A stretch of 64,000 nucleotides of DNA from the NCBI RefSeq assembly GCF_020382885.2, contig NC_058514.1, positions 16,649,749 to 16,713,748 of the forward strand. The letters run 5' to 3'. The notes below the pieces were generated by a model. It was not told where the DNA came from. It worked only from the letters and a program-made list of their open reading frames with translations, and made no database searches. The translations under genes and the position numbers were made by a program. Below, one piece after another: positions 19,866 to 32,025 of the stretch; within the stretch, counting starts at the first letter, position 1; every line of letters begins with the position of its first letter. The stretch is from Scatophagus argus. Lineage: Eukaryota; Chordata; Actinopteri; Scatophagidae.

Positions 19866-20395
19866 TTCACTGATCAAACACAACATAAAAACCACTAACG
19901 ATGTAAATGATATTGATCATCTCATGACAATGCAATGTTCTGCTTGGAAACCTTGGGTGATGACATTCATGTGGATGCTGTTCAACATGTTGTAATCTTG
20001 TAAACATTGTGCAGAGTAATAACACCCCCACACCCCCCAACACAGAGGCAATGTGGCCTCCTCCAGCAGGGCACACCACACCACTAATATAACTCAGGAA
20101 CGGCACAAGGAACACGACAAAGATCCCAAGGCACTGACCCAGCCTCCCAAAGTCTCTAAATCCTTACCTGAACAAGCATCTGTGGGATGCACCAGGAAAA
20201 GCCTCAACCACAAAGGCGCTACCCACCCAACCCACAGGACCTGATGTAGTCGCTGCCACATCCAAGCGCTGGAGACCACAACAGATCCCCGAAGGTCCTG
20301 TGTCCATGCTCTGACTGCTCTGAGCTGTTATGATGGCACAAGGGGAGCTGCATAAGATAATAATGGTTTTAATGTTGTGCCTGATCGGTGTATGT
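19866..20395. mobile_element. Degenerate DNA transposon with terminal inverted repeats
   Basis: The left end reads CTGATCAAACACAACATAAA. The right end, read on the other strand, gives a CGATCAGGCACAACATTAAA match. The interior contains a CATCTGTGGGATGCACCAGG segment and a GTCCTGTGTCCATGC segment that I recall from a widespread fish DNA transposon. No intact transposase frame remains. Confidence 0.7.
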
Positions 20396-22124
20396 GCAAA
20401 CTTCATGTGTTTTAAATGCTTTTGTGACCAGGCCTGCCTTGCTGTTTTCCAAAGCATATCATCATTTTTTTTGACTTCTATCTTCCAAGCAGCTATGATT
20501 ATAGCTAATCTGTCACAAGAAACATTTTTGTCATTTCTATTGTCAAAGTTACCTTATTTCTCACTAACTATTGACCCTTTTGATGTAAGAATTTTCTCAC
20601 AAAAGCACTGAAAAAAATGATTATTAAGTCATTATCTACTCTGCCCCATGCCACTGGGAAGTCAGACTTTGTTTCTCAGTCCGGAAAATATTTGTGGATC
20701 TTGTTTTCCCTTATTGATTTTTGAAATATGGAAACTTCTCTGTATTCCCTAAACTAAGCATTAGTAGTGCCCTATCTGAATTGGGTACATGAGCTTGAAT
20801 GTATATACAGGTGGTGTAAATAACATCTTTAAATCTAGTTGGGATTTCAGTGCCTCTGGAGACTTGGATTACACCAGACAAGTTAACCCTTACATCTTAA
20901 AACAAGTCCCCAGCAGCTTCGGTTGTTTAGGATTTTCATTTTTAGGTGAACTGTTCCTTTAAACATAAAAACATAAAGGTAATATTTTCAGATGCTAATG
21001 TTCATTGTAATGTAATGTAATGTAATGATGTAATCAGATTAGCTCTTTTTAAAATGGAGAACTTAAACTCTCCCCCAGTAATGCTGTCAATTTGTATAAT
21101 GTAAAGCAACTACAGCTTAACATACTTGTGGACCTACAGACCTTTTCTATCTAATTTAGCAAACCCTACATATATATCTATAGATATATATATATAGAAT
21201 CCATCAAGGGGTTAGAGACCTCTTCTCATTTATTTGTTCATCCAGTGGCCTTAAACTATATGTTGAGCATTAAATGCTCAAGTTTTCCTGTTTTTTGTTT
21301 GTTTGTTTGTTTTTTGACAGGGACTGATGAAGGGGAGAAAAAATTGCTTCAACATGGCATGGCAGATATCAGGCACTACAAATGTTGAAATGAATTATTC
21401 AACTGTAGATCTTTCTGTTCAGAGCATCCAGAAATTACACGTGAAATGACAGTGTTTTCTTGTATGACACTTTTGTAAATATACTATGGAAGTTAGTTTT
21501 GTATCTGCCATTCATGTTGTTTCTGGTCATTTGTTCCTGTCTTGTTATTTACTCTTTACATACACTGTAAATCAGATTTTAGTCTTGAACATCCATATAC
21601 CCTACATGTATTTGCTAATGTCCAAGTCCAGAGAACCTTTAGAGGTGATCTGAGTCTATAGTTGGCCATCTTGATCAGTCAGATACCCAATCCATCACTT
21701 GCGAGATACAGATGGCTGAGAAAATAAAACTCACGTGTAGAAATCTGCTGAATACAGTGCACAAAGAGCTCTTTGAATGACACCATCATCAAAACATAAA
21801 ATTATGTGTTTTGGAAGAATTCTTTCAGTAGTCTTTGACTTGGTGGATCTATGACAAGAAGCACTGAAGCTGTTCCTGGTTCTCACAGTGGAACACCTTA
21901 CTAGCACACTTAAAGTTTCAATTAGTAGACTTCAGTGGTATCTAGTGGTCTTCACACTTCTCTTATCACCTGGTGGCTAAAAAAACGACAAAGACCCTCT
22001 CTAGAGCAACGTGCTGACTCTGTGGAAGAGGACCCACTCCCTCTATGGGTGTAAAAGGCTCATTCAGTGAAACACAATAACTCTTACGTTCAGGTGATTA
22101 TACGCTAATGAAAACATAAATTAT
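20396..22124. other. Spacer, no gene seen
   Basis: AT-rich DNA with a short TAATG tandem at about 21008-21027 and a TATAGATATATATA tract near 21180-21200. No supported exon on either strand. Confidence 0.5.
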
Positions 22125-22432
22125 GATTAATGGGTCGATGGGTCCTTCTATGTGGAGTTTGCATGTTCTCCCTGTGCCTGCGTGGGTTTTCTCCGGGTTC
22201 TCCGGCTTCCTCCCACAATACCAAAAACATGCACATTAGGTTAATTGGCTACTCTAAATTGCCCCTAGGTGTGAGTGTGAGAGTGTGTGGTTGTCTGTCT
22301 TTGTGTGTTGGCCCTGCGATTGACTGGCGACCAGTCCAGGGTGAACCCCGCCTCTCGCCCGTAGTCAGCTGGGATAGGCTCCAGATCCCCCGTGACCCTG
22401 ACGGATAAGCGGTATAGAAAATGGATGGATAG
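22125..22432 (+). repeat. L2-like LINE tail repeat, family C
   Basis: A well-preserved copy of a common fish repeat: TTTGCATGTTCTCCCTGTG, then TTAATTGGCTACTCTAAATT, then AGCTGGGATAGGCTCCAG, ending GGATAAGCGGTATAGAAAAT and GGATGGATAG. Partial copies lie at 36675-36720, 50970-51165 and 63783-64000. Assignment to L2-like LINE 3' ends is from memory. Confidence 0.75.
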
Positions 22433-22903
22433 ATGATTATTATATTCCAACAGTGGCACTTTCACAGCTCACTGCTGCAGACAGGTAGAAGGAAGTGCAG
22501 ATAAATCTTTTTAATCCCAAAAGTATAAACTCTTAGTGGTAAAGCTCAGGTCTGTCCCTAACTCTGACTTCCTGATATCCCTTCTCTCATCGACTCTTTG
22601 TCAGCAAGACGGCTTCGCTCGGTCTCCCCACACGGTATTCTGCAAGTGCACTGCAATATGCACAAATATTTTGCTCAAATTGAATATTTTGAACTTGCAT
22701 GGAATTCATGTCAGTCACATCACCTGACACAAACCTGCCTATATCCACATCTTTGCACTGATTTTGCATGCCCGGTCTCATTGTCAGAGCGTCAGATACT
22801 GCATTTTTGGCACCTCCAGCTGCATCTTATCCAGACGTAAAAGGTACACTTGTGTGTCAGGATTCACCTCCAGTGCAAACACATCTGCAGCAGTATCAGG
22901 CAA

Positions 22904-23360
22904 TTCAATTCAATTTTATTTAAAGTGCCAATTCATAACAGAGTTATCTCAAGACACTTTACAAGTGTGTAAATAACACATTAAAAAAAAGAAGAGAATC
23001 AGAGAGAAACAGGTCCCAGGGCAAAACCCCACACTGAGTAAGCATTTGGTGACAGTGGAGAGGAAAAACTTCCTTTTAACAGGCAGAAACCTCAAGCAGA
23101 ACCAGACTCAGTGTAGACGGCCTTCTGCTGTGACCTGGGAGGGAGAGGGGGAGAGACAGGGAGAGGGGGAGAGGAGAGACAGGGAGGACAGAGAGAAAAG
23201 TGCAGAGCAGGATCCGGGCGGGGCCATGGAGAGGGTTCTGGATCCAGCAGCACTATCAGTGCAGTAGGCAGGGCCATAGAGGGCTCAGGATCCAGCAGTG
23301 GTATCAGGCCTAAGAAGGGCGGGGTAAGAGATTCTGGATCCAGCAACATGCTCCGGAAGT
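22904..23360 (+). repeat. Family A-like repeat followed by a minisatellite
   Basis: Starts CAATTCAATTCAATTTTATTT and runs through a GGAAAAACTTCCTTTTAACA-type segment shared with the family B copies at 42521, 59643 and 61082. It ends in imperfect repeats of about 50-60 bp, each containing GGATCCAGCA (near 23239, 23289 and 23337). Confidence 0.75.
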
Positions 23361-24800
23361 GCTGAAAAAAGATGGATCACAAGAACAGAGCAACTGCACC
23401 CAAACCTCTCCTAAACCGAACCAAAAAATGTTTTTGTGCTTAAACTTAGTAAAGCTTTGCAAGGTAGCACTTTGTTGTTGAGTCATCAACGCCACACCAA
23501 ACCTCATGGCTAACCATCCAGCTGGCACAGTGACTTTCTGATAAGACACAGTGGACAAGGTGAAAGTGACAACTACGTTAACTCAGGTGTGTTGTGTTCT
23601 GTGGCAAAAAGATGATTGGCATTGGAGCATCCGGAGAGCATGCGATTCCATGTTCGTTTTAGATTAGATGCTTCATGGGCCATTTTGGAGCATCTCCAGT
23701 GTAAATTTAACATCAAAACTAGCCATATAAGTAAACACACTGTCACTTTCTCGTATAATATATAGTCACTATCAGAAGCTTACTATGTTACATTTTGGAA
23801 GTATACCCAATGTACACACTTATTTTGAAGCCCCAACTTTAATCTCTGCGTTGTCATTGATTGGTGCTTTGGAAAAGACTCTTACAGGTATTCTTTGTGT
23901 GGCCATGCCCCACAGCAGCCTTCTATTTTTGATAAATGTTTCATTTAAAAATCTAAACTCTGTCTCTTGTGCAATTTCTAGGCTATATGGCCATTGTATT
24001 TAACCCGCTGATACAATCTGTGGATAAAATAAATAAATAAACAAATAAGTTTGAGAAGTCTTTCAGTTTTATCTTCAGAGTTGGCAAAGTAACAAAATTC
24101 TCTTCCTGGCAGTCATAGCCTCAGGTCCTCCTACTTATACTGGATACCATCTGTTTATTTTACTACAAACCTGTTTGCATGCCTCACTGAGATCTCACAT
24201 AACATTTCCCAAATTGTAATAATGACTCAGATGTTCATTGCATTATATGTTTGATAGTTAAAGCACTGTTTTAAAGTCCCTCCAGCATTGCCTGGGAGAT
24301 AGTAAGTAAATAATTTCCCCCCCGAAACGCTGAAATACAATAATATGGTGTGTATTATGTAATGTAAAATCTTCAGCATGTCTTTACTTACACTCATATC
24401 CAGTATATTTCTCAAAATCCTGGCTATCTGCTGCCTTCAGTGTCCAGCAGCTGCCTCGGCAGTTAAAAATATTACTGAATATTACGCCATTTATTATTTG
24501 AAGTGTGGCCTTTCCACTCCAGTGACCAAGGTACAAATATATAAATATTCCCGTTTGGGGGGGCATTAGGCAACCATTCATATCGACAGTAACAACATCG
24601 CCCAGAGTCAGTCCACACTTTACAATAACGGCCTGCAGCACTCCTGCAACAGGAGTCATTTAGAGAAACTACACCAGGAAAGTGCTTATGGCAGCTGTTT
24701 TAATTCGGAAGTATTTACAGTACGCTATCCCTCTCAATGGAAGCAGCACAATTGATCGGCTCCTAACCGCCCCCAGTTTCATCAAATTGGCGTGACCTAT
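23361..24800. other. Spacer upstream of spx, no gene seen
   Basis: No supported exon. A short AAATAAATAAATAAACAAATAA run lies near 24030. The last part leads into the spexin promoter. Confidence 0.5.
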
Positions 24801-24863
24801 CGCTGTTGGCGTCACGAAGGAGCGCGGAAGAAAGACGATGCCCTGCCCCGGAGGATATAAATA
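24801..24863 (+). promoter_or_regulatory. spx core promoter: CRE half-site and TATA box
   Basis: TATAAATA at 24856-24863 lies 92 bp before the spexin ATG, placing the likely transcription start near 24885-24890. About 40 bp upstream is GCGTCACG (about 24808-24815), which contains a CGTCA CRE half-site, and a GTGACC motif precedes it. Factor binding is inferred from the motifs only. Confidence 0.65.
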
Positions 24864-24954
24864 CAAGGAGCGGGATCATAGCCAGAAATCACACCGAAGC
24901 CTTCACTGTCTCATTCTCTCTGCGGGAGACCAGGCTCACAGGATCTCCGACACC

Positions 24955-27555
24955 ATGAAAGTAAGTGGAATGCAGGAAAAGTTTTGGTTTAATTCAGAGG
25001 AAAAGTCTGGCTACGCGTCCCCCCCCCCCTTTTATTAAAGAATTGGTAGCATCCAGGTCATTTTATACTTAAATCATGGACTGTTATAAATCAGTTCATT
25101 TATGTATTTATTGTTTTAAATAAAAACACCACACTACGTTACTTTCTCCAAGCCCAAGAATAGCTGATGAATTTCGTGTTTTTTTAAATGAAGTTTCTTT
25201 TATAGATAGATATCCAAGATTAACAACCTTTCGCTTAACTTTTACAGTTACTCCTGAAATCTAAGGCGTACGTACGTATATTACTTATATTTCCCCATGC
25301 GTCGTTGCACCAGTGCCTTGTTGCACAGCTGTTTCATGTTTCTTGATTACTGGAACTACTCTGTGTGTGTGCCTTTAAATTGCTCCCTGGGAGACAAATA
25401 AAGTGTTTGGTTTTTTTTAATTGAATTGAAGTTTGAAAAAAATGTGAATTGTTCTCATTTACTTTTATCTCAGGGCTTGAGGACATTAACTTATGTACTC
25501 ACCTTTTTACTTCTGGCGTCGTTTGTCGCACAGTCTTGGAGCGCACCGAAGGTAAAGCTGGTTTAGTTTTCACTCCATCACTAAAGAAAAAGATGTCAAA
25601 CTCTGACTCTGATCGAGTGTTAACTGAAGGGCGGCATTGAGTGCAACCCTAAACGAACAGCTTAAAGATGAAACGTCCTCTTTTGTCTTCATTAAAGGGC
25701 TCTTTCCAGCGGAGAAACTGGACCCCGCAGGCTATGCTGTACCTCAAGGGAACTCGTATGTAGGCTGTTTGCTTACTGATCCTACGCCTGTATGAATGCT
25801 CAATATTAAATAAGTACATAGGACATTAAGAAATTAAAAAAAAAAATCATTTAAAGAAATACAGGCACAATAGGTTATTCAATATAATGAAGATATTTTA
25901 TTTCAAAATTTCCAAAGTCTGTTTTATTTGAGTGTTTGTCAGTCAATACAATAAAGGTGCACTTTATGTGATTTTTGAAAAATGAGAGTTCTTTTTCTTT
26001 ATTTTTTTTTCCAGAGGGACGCAGGTTCATCTCAGAGGACCGAAAAGAAGGAGATGTCTATGACACCTTACACTTGGGTAACATTAGTCTACTGAGAAAA
26101 ATTATATGTGTGTGTGTGTGTTAACCCTCTTTCTTTTACTAGGAATAGTTAACAAGAAAGTGTTCCAAAATGGTAAATAAGCTGGAATTAGCTTTGTAAT
26201 GAGGACAGATATTCTTCGTTTGGTTTTTGCCTTCTTTCAGAGACCCGTAGTCAGAACACAGAGAAGCTGAGCGTGGATCAGGCAGCCACCGTCCTGCTCA
26301 ACTTCCTGCAGCAAGCCAGAGGGGGAGGTGAGAGCAGCGTCTGAACCAGCTGACACTGAGCAGCTGGACCAGATACCGCATCTTATTCGCAGTTTTTCTC
26401 ATTCACTTTGGCTCATTTATTGAAACAGAATCAACATTCTCTAAACTGTAAGTGCAACTGCCTCAACTGTTTTGTGGAACATCACAGCTCTTGCATGCCT
26501 ATAAAAGGTAGAAACTCTAACCCTAAAACATTTCATTCAGGGTTCAAATTCTCATTGTTGTGTCAGTTAATTGGCCACCAAAATGAAAAGTTGTTTTGTC
26601 ACATGTACTGGTCAAAATGTTGAATGTCCCCCCATGGAGGTCAACCCTGGAAATTTTTCTTCTATACAAAGTTCTGTTTTCTACTTTTCTGCTGACAGTT
26701 TTGTCTGGCTGACTACATTTATGTATCGCACTGAACTTTTTTAGACTCAGATTTCAGCAGGAGGTAAAAGTTTACTGGACGGTCAATACTGTACAATATG
26801 GCAGTTCACAGAAAAATGATATGCACATTTATACGTATGCCATAAACTTATCTGTGTTTCAGCACGTTACATGGGCTGTAAACATCAAGAGTAAAATTTC
26901 CTGATTTTTATTGTAATATCATAGTAACTTCTTACTATGTAAAGTAACTTGTGATCTGTGGATGTCATTGGCAGGTAATTTCCCAAATTTAGCAGACATC
27001 ACAAACATTCCATGTCATACATATTTATGAGATATACATGTATGTCTGACAGATTTTGATAATTAAATGCATCATTTTGCATGCGATCACTTTCAAACTA
27101 TGACAGTGTTCAGAAGTTGAATGAACTATGAATGAACTCATCCGTTTTAATAAGCGAACCATGTATAAATTACATACAGTTACAGAATTGTGCCTACTTT
27201 CTTTGCATACACCTGCTAAGAAATTCACATATACATGTACTGTAAACAACAAATTAAGTGTGAATTATAATTTTGAAATTCCTGCCTGTGATCACATTTA
27301 ACTTTATTTGTGAATTTGTATGTATTTGTGAGCAACACGCTATCTGCATCTTGAGCACACAGTAAAAATTGAAGGTGACCCATATGTCAACATTTTTATC
27401 AGCTCTGATGGGATGTGATCTTTGTTTTTGGCTTGAGACTAAAATTTGAATTCCATAATTTAATGTTCGTTTTGTGTTTCTCACATGCAGCAGATGAAAA
27501 CCCTGATGAGCTGTATTTCCGGGAGCTACCCGTGTGGAAAAGAGAATATTTCTGA
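24955..27555 (+). CDS. spx: Spexin prohormone (neuropeptide Q)
   Basis: This is the precursor of an amidated 14-residue neuropeptide acting on galanin receptors 2/3, linked in fish to satiety and reproduction. Exons: 24955-24960, 25474-25551, 25698-25755, 26015-26077, 26241-26327, 27491-27555. They join to 118 codons (human 116). A signal peptide is evident at residues 1-26 or so. Dibasic RR (33-34) precedes the mature peptide NWTPQAMLYLKGTQ (35-48). Gly49 (amide donor) and RR (50-51) follow. The C-terminal propeptide contains FISEDRKEGDVYDTLHL and ends VWKREYF. The start is the only ATG after the TATA box that leads into the signal peptide. It lies between golt1b and gys2 as in human. Intron 5 ends in a tandem acceptor (see findings). 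Confidence 0.97.
26104..26122 (+). repeat. Short (TG)n run in spx intron 4
   Basis: A TG dinucleotide run of about 18 bp, some 30 nt after the exon 4 donor. Confidence 0.8.
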
Positions 27556-27688
27556 TAGTCTTTCATACATTTGTAAATCTGCCATTGTCTTTGTTCTTCG
27601 AATGTAAGGTGTTCAGTCCTGTGTGAGGGAGAAGAACAGCTGTTTTGTAAATATGAATTCTGTTATGATGATGGAAATGTGATGTTTT

Positions 27689-27694
27689 AATAAA
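27689..27694 (+). terminator. spx poly(A) signal
   Basis: AATAAA 134 nt after the spexin stop codon; the clearest 3'-end signal for this gene. Confidence 0.75.
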
Positions 27695-27959
27695 AAGAGT
27701 TTGAATTCATAGCATAATGCATTTGATGAAGTCTGAGTTTTTAAAACTTCCTTGATAAAATGTTGATGGTATATACTGCTATGATCTCAGATAAAATCAC
27801 TGTATTTATGATGACAGAACAAGTATACAAATCAGTCAAGGTTTTATGATATGATAACACATAACCAGAGAGCTGCTGTTGGACCACACTAATGCTCTTG
27901 TTTTAATGACTCATCAACAATGTTAAACAGGAAAGTTATATACATAAATACTTAAAAAT

Positions 27960-28310
27960 GTTCAGTGACAAATATTTGGTATAAATCAAACCATATCTAA
28001 AAAATTATTAAAGTTCGAAATCGATTGGACCACATATAACTGGGTATCATCTGCATAGCATCTGACGATAACATGTTTTACATGTATAATCTGACTGTTC
28101 GGAAACCTGACTTTGGAAATTTCAAAAAAACAGAGCCCAGAGAATACTAAAAACAACCACCCCAGCCTCAGTCTGTTCACCCTGCTGCATTTCTACAGCG
28201 ACAGAAATATATGCTGCTGTTCCACCAGACTGCAGAGCAGCTTCTTTCCTCAGGCTATCCAAATCAGAATCAGAATACTTTATTGATCTCTGGGGGAAAT
28301 TGGGCATGCC
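27960..28310 (-). mobile_element. LINE reverse-transcriptase fragment
   Basis: On the minus strand the frame reads RCYADDTQLYVVQSISN, the catalytic YADD box of a non-LTR reverse transcriptase. At 28262-28300 the plus strand shows the CAGAATACTTTATTGATC block seen at ends of fish LINE-related repeats. The frame is not intact. Confidence 0.7.
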
Positions 28311-28943
28311 TCAGTTTATCCCGCACATTGCACCATAAATAGTAGTTTATTTGCTTTGTGAGTAGCATATAGGGACTAGAAGTTGTTTTTTGTTGTAAAA
28401 TTCTGTGCTGAACTATAAATGAACCTTCATTCCCCCTCATTAGAGTATTTCTGGTATTCTGTACATACCCAGCAGACGCTCTGGGCGACTGGCTAACCGT
28501 ATACAGTCTGCAGGTACTCATGGAAAATTTCAGTGTCCTGACTCTCCTGGCTGGTTCTTCTTCATCCTCATGGTAGTGGAGTGGAGGAAGGTTTTGGGAG
28601 ATGGGGGCGTTAAACAGAAGAGAGAAAACTGAAATCCCCTGTCTTCAGAGACAGAGTCTCAGTTATTTCCAGTTATACTACTTTAAGTATTAGATTAATG
28701 CTAATGCTATGTTCATGTGGCAGAATGGGAACAAATCTTCTGTCCTTATTTGATTTTCCAAAATGATGCTCTTTTCTAGTGTTTTTGAAGCTCATATCTG
28801 ATGTTATGTGCTATCATGTATGGTCTTAGGTTTGTTTTGTTGTGCTCTCATGTGCAAAACAAATTCTTCGATGAGCAATAAGTTTTTTCATTAATATTAA
28901 TGAACAATGTTTTGGGATCATATGTTAAATTATCATTGGGACG

Positions 28944-29050
28944 GTAATGGTAAATGGACTGCATTTGTATAGCACTTTTCTAGTCTTAGCAGCCACCGAA
29001 AGTTCTTTACATTGCAAGCCAGCATTCACCCACTTGCACACTGACTTTTC
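28944..29050 (+). repeat. Fish dispersed repeat fragment
   Basis: The block GGTAAATGGACTGCATTTG followed by TATAGCACTTTTCTAGTC is a frequent fish repeat start; only about 100 bp is preserved. Confidence 0.6.
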
Positions 29051-29329
29051 AAGCTAAAAGTAAAGAGTACCTTTATGTAGCCTACTGCATGAGCCTAAAC
29101 TTGGGTGACAGTAACACAGGCACACAGGATTAGAACTTGTAAAATTCATCTTTTAATTTCACCATCATTAAGAAAGACAAGATAAGTTAGACTAGGATTA
29201 TTGGATTGCATTGCAAAAGATTAGCTTGTAAAATATGGTCAGAAATCAAAGGGTGAGGAGAAAACAACAGCAGAGTGAAAGAGAGTTTGGCATTAGCAGG
29301 GTTTCAAAAAAGAAGTGAAGACAGACAAC

Positions 29330-30800
29330 ATGCCTCTTAGATCCCATCCCAACTAAGCTGCTTAAAGAAGTTTTACCCTTACTTAGCACCTTTCTATTAG
29401 ATATGATCAATCTGTCCCTAATAACAAGCAATGTACCCCAGTCCTTTACAGTAGCTGTAGTCAAACATCTCCTTAAAAAGCACACACTTGACACAGAGGT
29501 TTTATACAACTATAGACCAATATTTAATCTTTCATTTCTCTCCAAGATCCCTGAGAGAACAGTCAACAATCAGCAACATGACTTTCTACATAGTAACAGT
29601 TTATTTGAGGATTTTCAATCTGATCTGGCTTTAGAGCTCATCATAGCACAGAGATGGCATTGGTCAAAGTCACAAATGGCCTTCTGCTTGCATCAGATTA
29701 GGGACTTATCTCTGTCTTTGTACTGTTAGACCTTAGTGCTGCATTTGAAACCATTGACCATTCTATCTTATTAAACAGACTGGAACAGTTAATTGGCATT
29801 AAAAGAACTACATTAAGATGGATTCAGTCCTGTTCATCAGATTGATCTCAATTTGTTCATGTTAATGATGCATCGTCCATGCTCACAAAAGTTAGTCATG
29901 GAATTCCCCAAGGTTCTGTGCTCAGGCCAATATTATTCACTCTTTATATACTCCCCATCGGTGATATTGTTAGGAAACACTCCATACATTTTCACTGTTA
30001 TGCAGATGACACACACTTGTACTTGTCAATGAAACCAGATGAAACAAATCACTTGCAATTTCCTACTTTCAGACAATTCAGACAAAATTTAATTTACTGT
30101 CCTGGGCCCTAAACACTTTAGAAACAAATTATCTACTCATATAGCAACTCTAAATGGCTTAACCTTGGTCTCAAGCTCCACTGTAAGAAATCTAGGAGTC
30201 ATCATTGATCAGGATATGTCCTTTAACTCACACATAACACACATTTCAAAGACTGCATTCTTTCACCTCTGCAATATTGCAAAAAATTAGGCACGCTCTG
30301 AGTCAGAAAGATGCAGAAACATTGGTCCATGCATTTATTACTTCCAGGCTGGATAATTGTATGTGTATGTGATAAGTCTCTAAAGACTCTCCAGCTAATT
30401 CAAAACACTGCTGCATGATTACTCAGAACCAGCATTAGAAATCATATTTCTCCCATACTGACTTTTCTACATTGGCTGCCTGTTAAATCCAGGATAAAGT
30501 TTAAAATTCTTCTCCTCACGTATAGAGCCCTGAACAGCCAGGCACCATCATATCTTAAAGAGTTGATAGTACCCTATTATCACACCAGAGATGCAGAGGT
30601 ACTTGTTACTTGTTGTTCCTAGAGTCTTCAAAAGTAAATTGGGAACCAGAGCCTTTAGTTATCAAGCTCTTCTACTGTGGAACCATCTTCCAGTCCAGGA
30701 GGCAGACACCCTCGCTACATTCAAGAGTAGACTTAAGACTTTCCTTTTTGGTAAAGCTTATAGTTAGGGCTGGCCTAGGCTAGCCCTTAGTTATGCTGCT
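29330..30800 (+). mobile_element. Degenerate non-LTR retrotransposon (L2/CR1/Rex1-like)
   Basis: A plus-strand reverse-transcriptase remnant of about 1.5 kb. Readable pieces, in several frames, are YNYRPIFNLSFLSKIPER, then [20 protein letters not shown] with [19 protein letters not shown] (the RT catalytic YADD at about 29998-30010), and near 30640-30760 a C-terminal NHLPVQEADTLATFKSRLK-like segment. Many stops and frameshifts show it is dead. It sits in the spx-gys2 spacer. Confidence 0.85.
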
Positions 30801-31389
30801 ATAGGCTTAGACTGCCAGGGGGATCTCCCATGATGCACTGGGCTCTCTCTTCTTCTCCCTCTCCTTCTGCACACATTTATGTCCCATTAATGCATTAATG
30901 TAAATTAACAATAATATATATGTATTCATGTATCCATATACGTATTCATATATCCATCTATAGACACCTTGTTCTATTTATTTTGCTCACTTGTTCTAAA
31001 TAAATAAACTTTAAAACTTTCACTAAATTTTTTTAAGGCTTTGTTGGATAGGACTTTTTAAATATATTTGCTTTTCAAAGATTCACTTCATATATAAAGT
31101 TTTCAAGCTTTCAGGTTTTATTATGCACTTCAAAGTATCACAGCATGTTACAAAGTCCAAATCAACAAATTGTACATGGTGATAGAGCTCTCCAGTTCAG
31201 TAGGCCTTTCCTTACAGCTGCCATGGTTGTAAGCCATCTTGCCATGATGCACGTCTCTCCTGTATGAAAGAAATCAGTGTTGTTGTCGTAGGTTGTGCCT
31301 GGTGTTGAGTGTTGCCCACATTGCTAGTGCTGTGGCCAGCTGCCTTGGGTATTTTTTTTCCTAATGAAAATATTTTTTCTTCTGCTTGA

Positions 31390-31862
31390 TTGTTATGGCA
31401 ATTGGAAAGCAACATTATGACGCATTACCACGAACAACTGTAATGGAGTGTGGATCAGGAAATTTGTATGTGTGGAACACCAGATCAAAGCAGACCACTC
31501 TAATATGACTGAAACTGCACATTTGTCTACATGACTAGAAGTCTGCGGCTGTCTATGGATGCAGATTGCAGAAAATATATCCAATTAATATAATGGTCTG
31601 TCATCTGCATAGCAGGAGAAGACAACATCATTCTCGTGCCTATCCGAGGAAGCACTGAACACAACAGTGGGCCAGGAATTTAGCCTTGGGGAACACCACA
31701 ATTAAACTGATTTTCAGAAAATGAATCAAAGTTTTGTGATGGACCTGGATCGGGGCTAGGGTATAACTTTAAGGACTTTTTTAAACAAAAATTTAACTCA
31801 AATTCACAAACTTTCAGGAAACTTTTTTCATGCAATCTTATGAAGCAGAGGTGGATATACAT
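31390..31862 (-). mobile_element. LINE reverse-transcriptase fragment, minus strand
   Basis: On the minus strand CGVPQG (the RT GVPQGS-type motif) is followed after a stop by a segment leading to CYADD-like codons at about 31595-31605. It lies downstream of gys2 and may fall in its 3' UTR or beyond it. Confidence 0.65.
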
Positions 31863-32025
31863 TATGTAAAAGTGGAGATGGGTTATTTTTTTGCAGCAGG
31901 AATATGATCTCCTTTACTAATCTATTTCTGGGAATGTGATGGTTATTACTCTACACATCCAGAATAAGGACTGGGCAACTGTGACTGTAAAGTTGTGTAC
32001 AATCTGCAGGTTATCATGGTGAATT

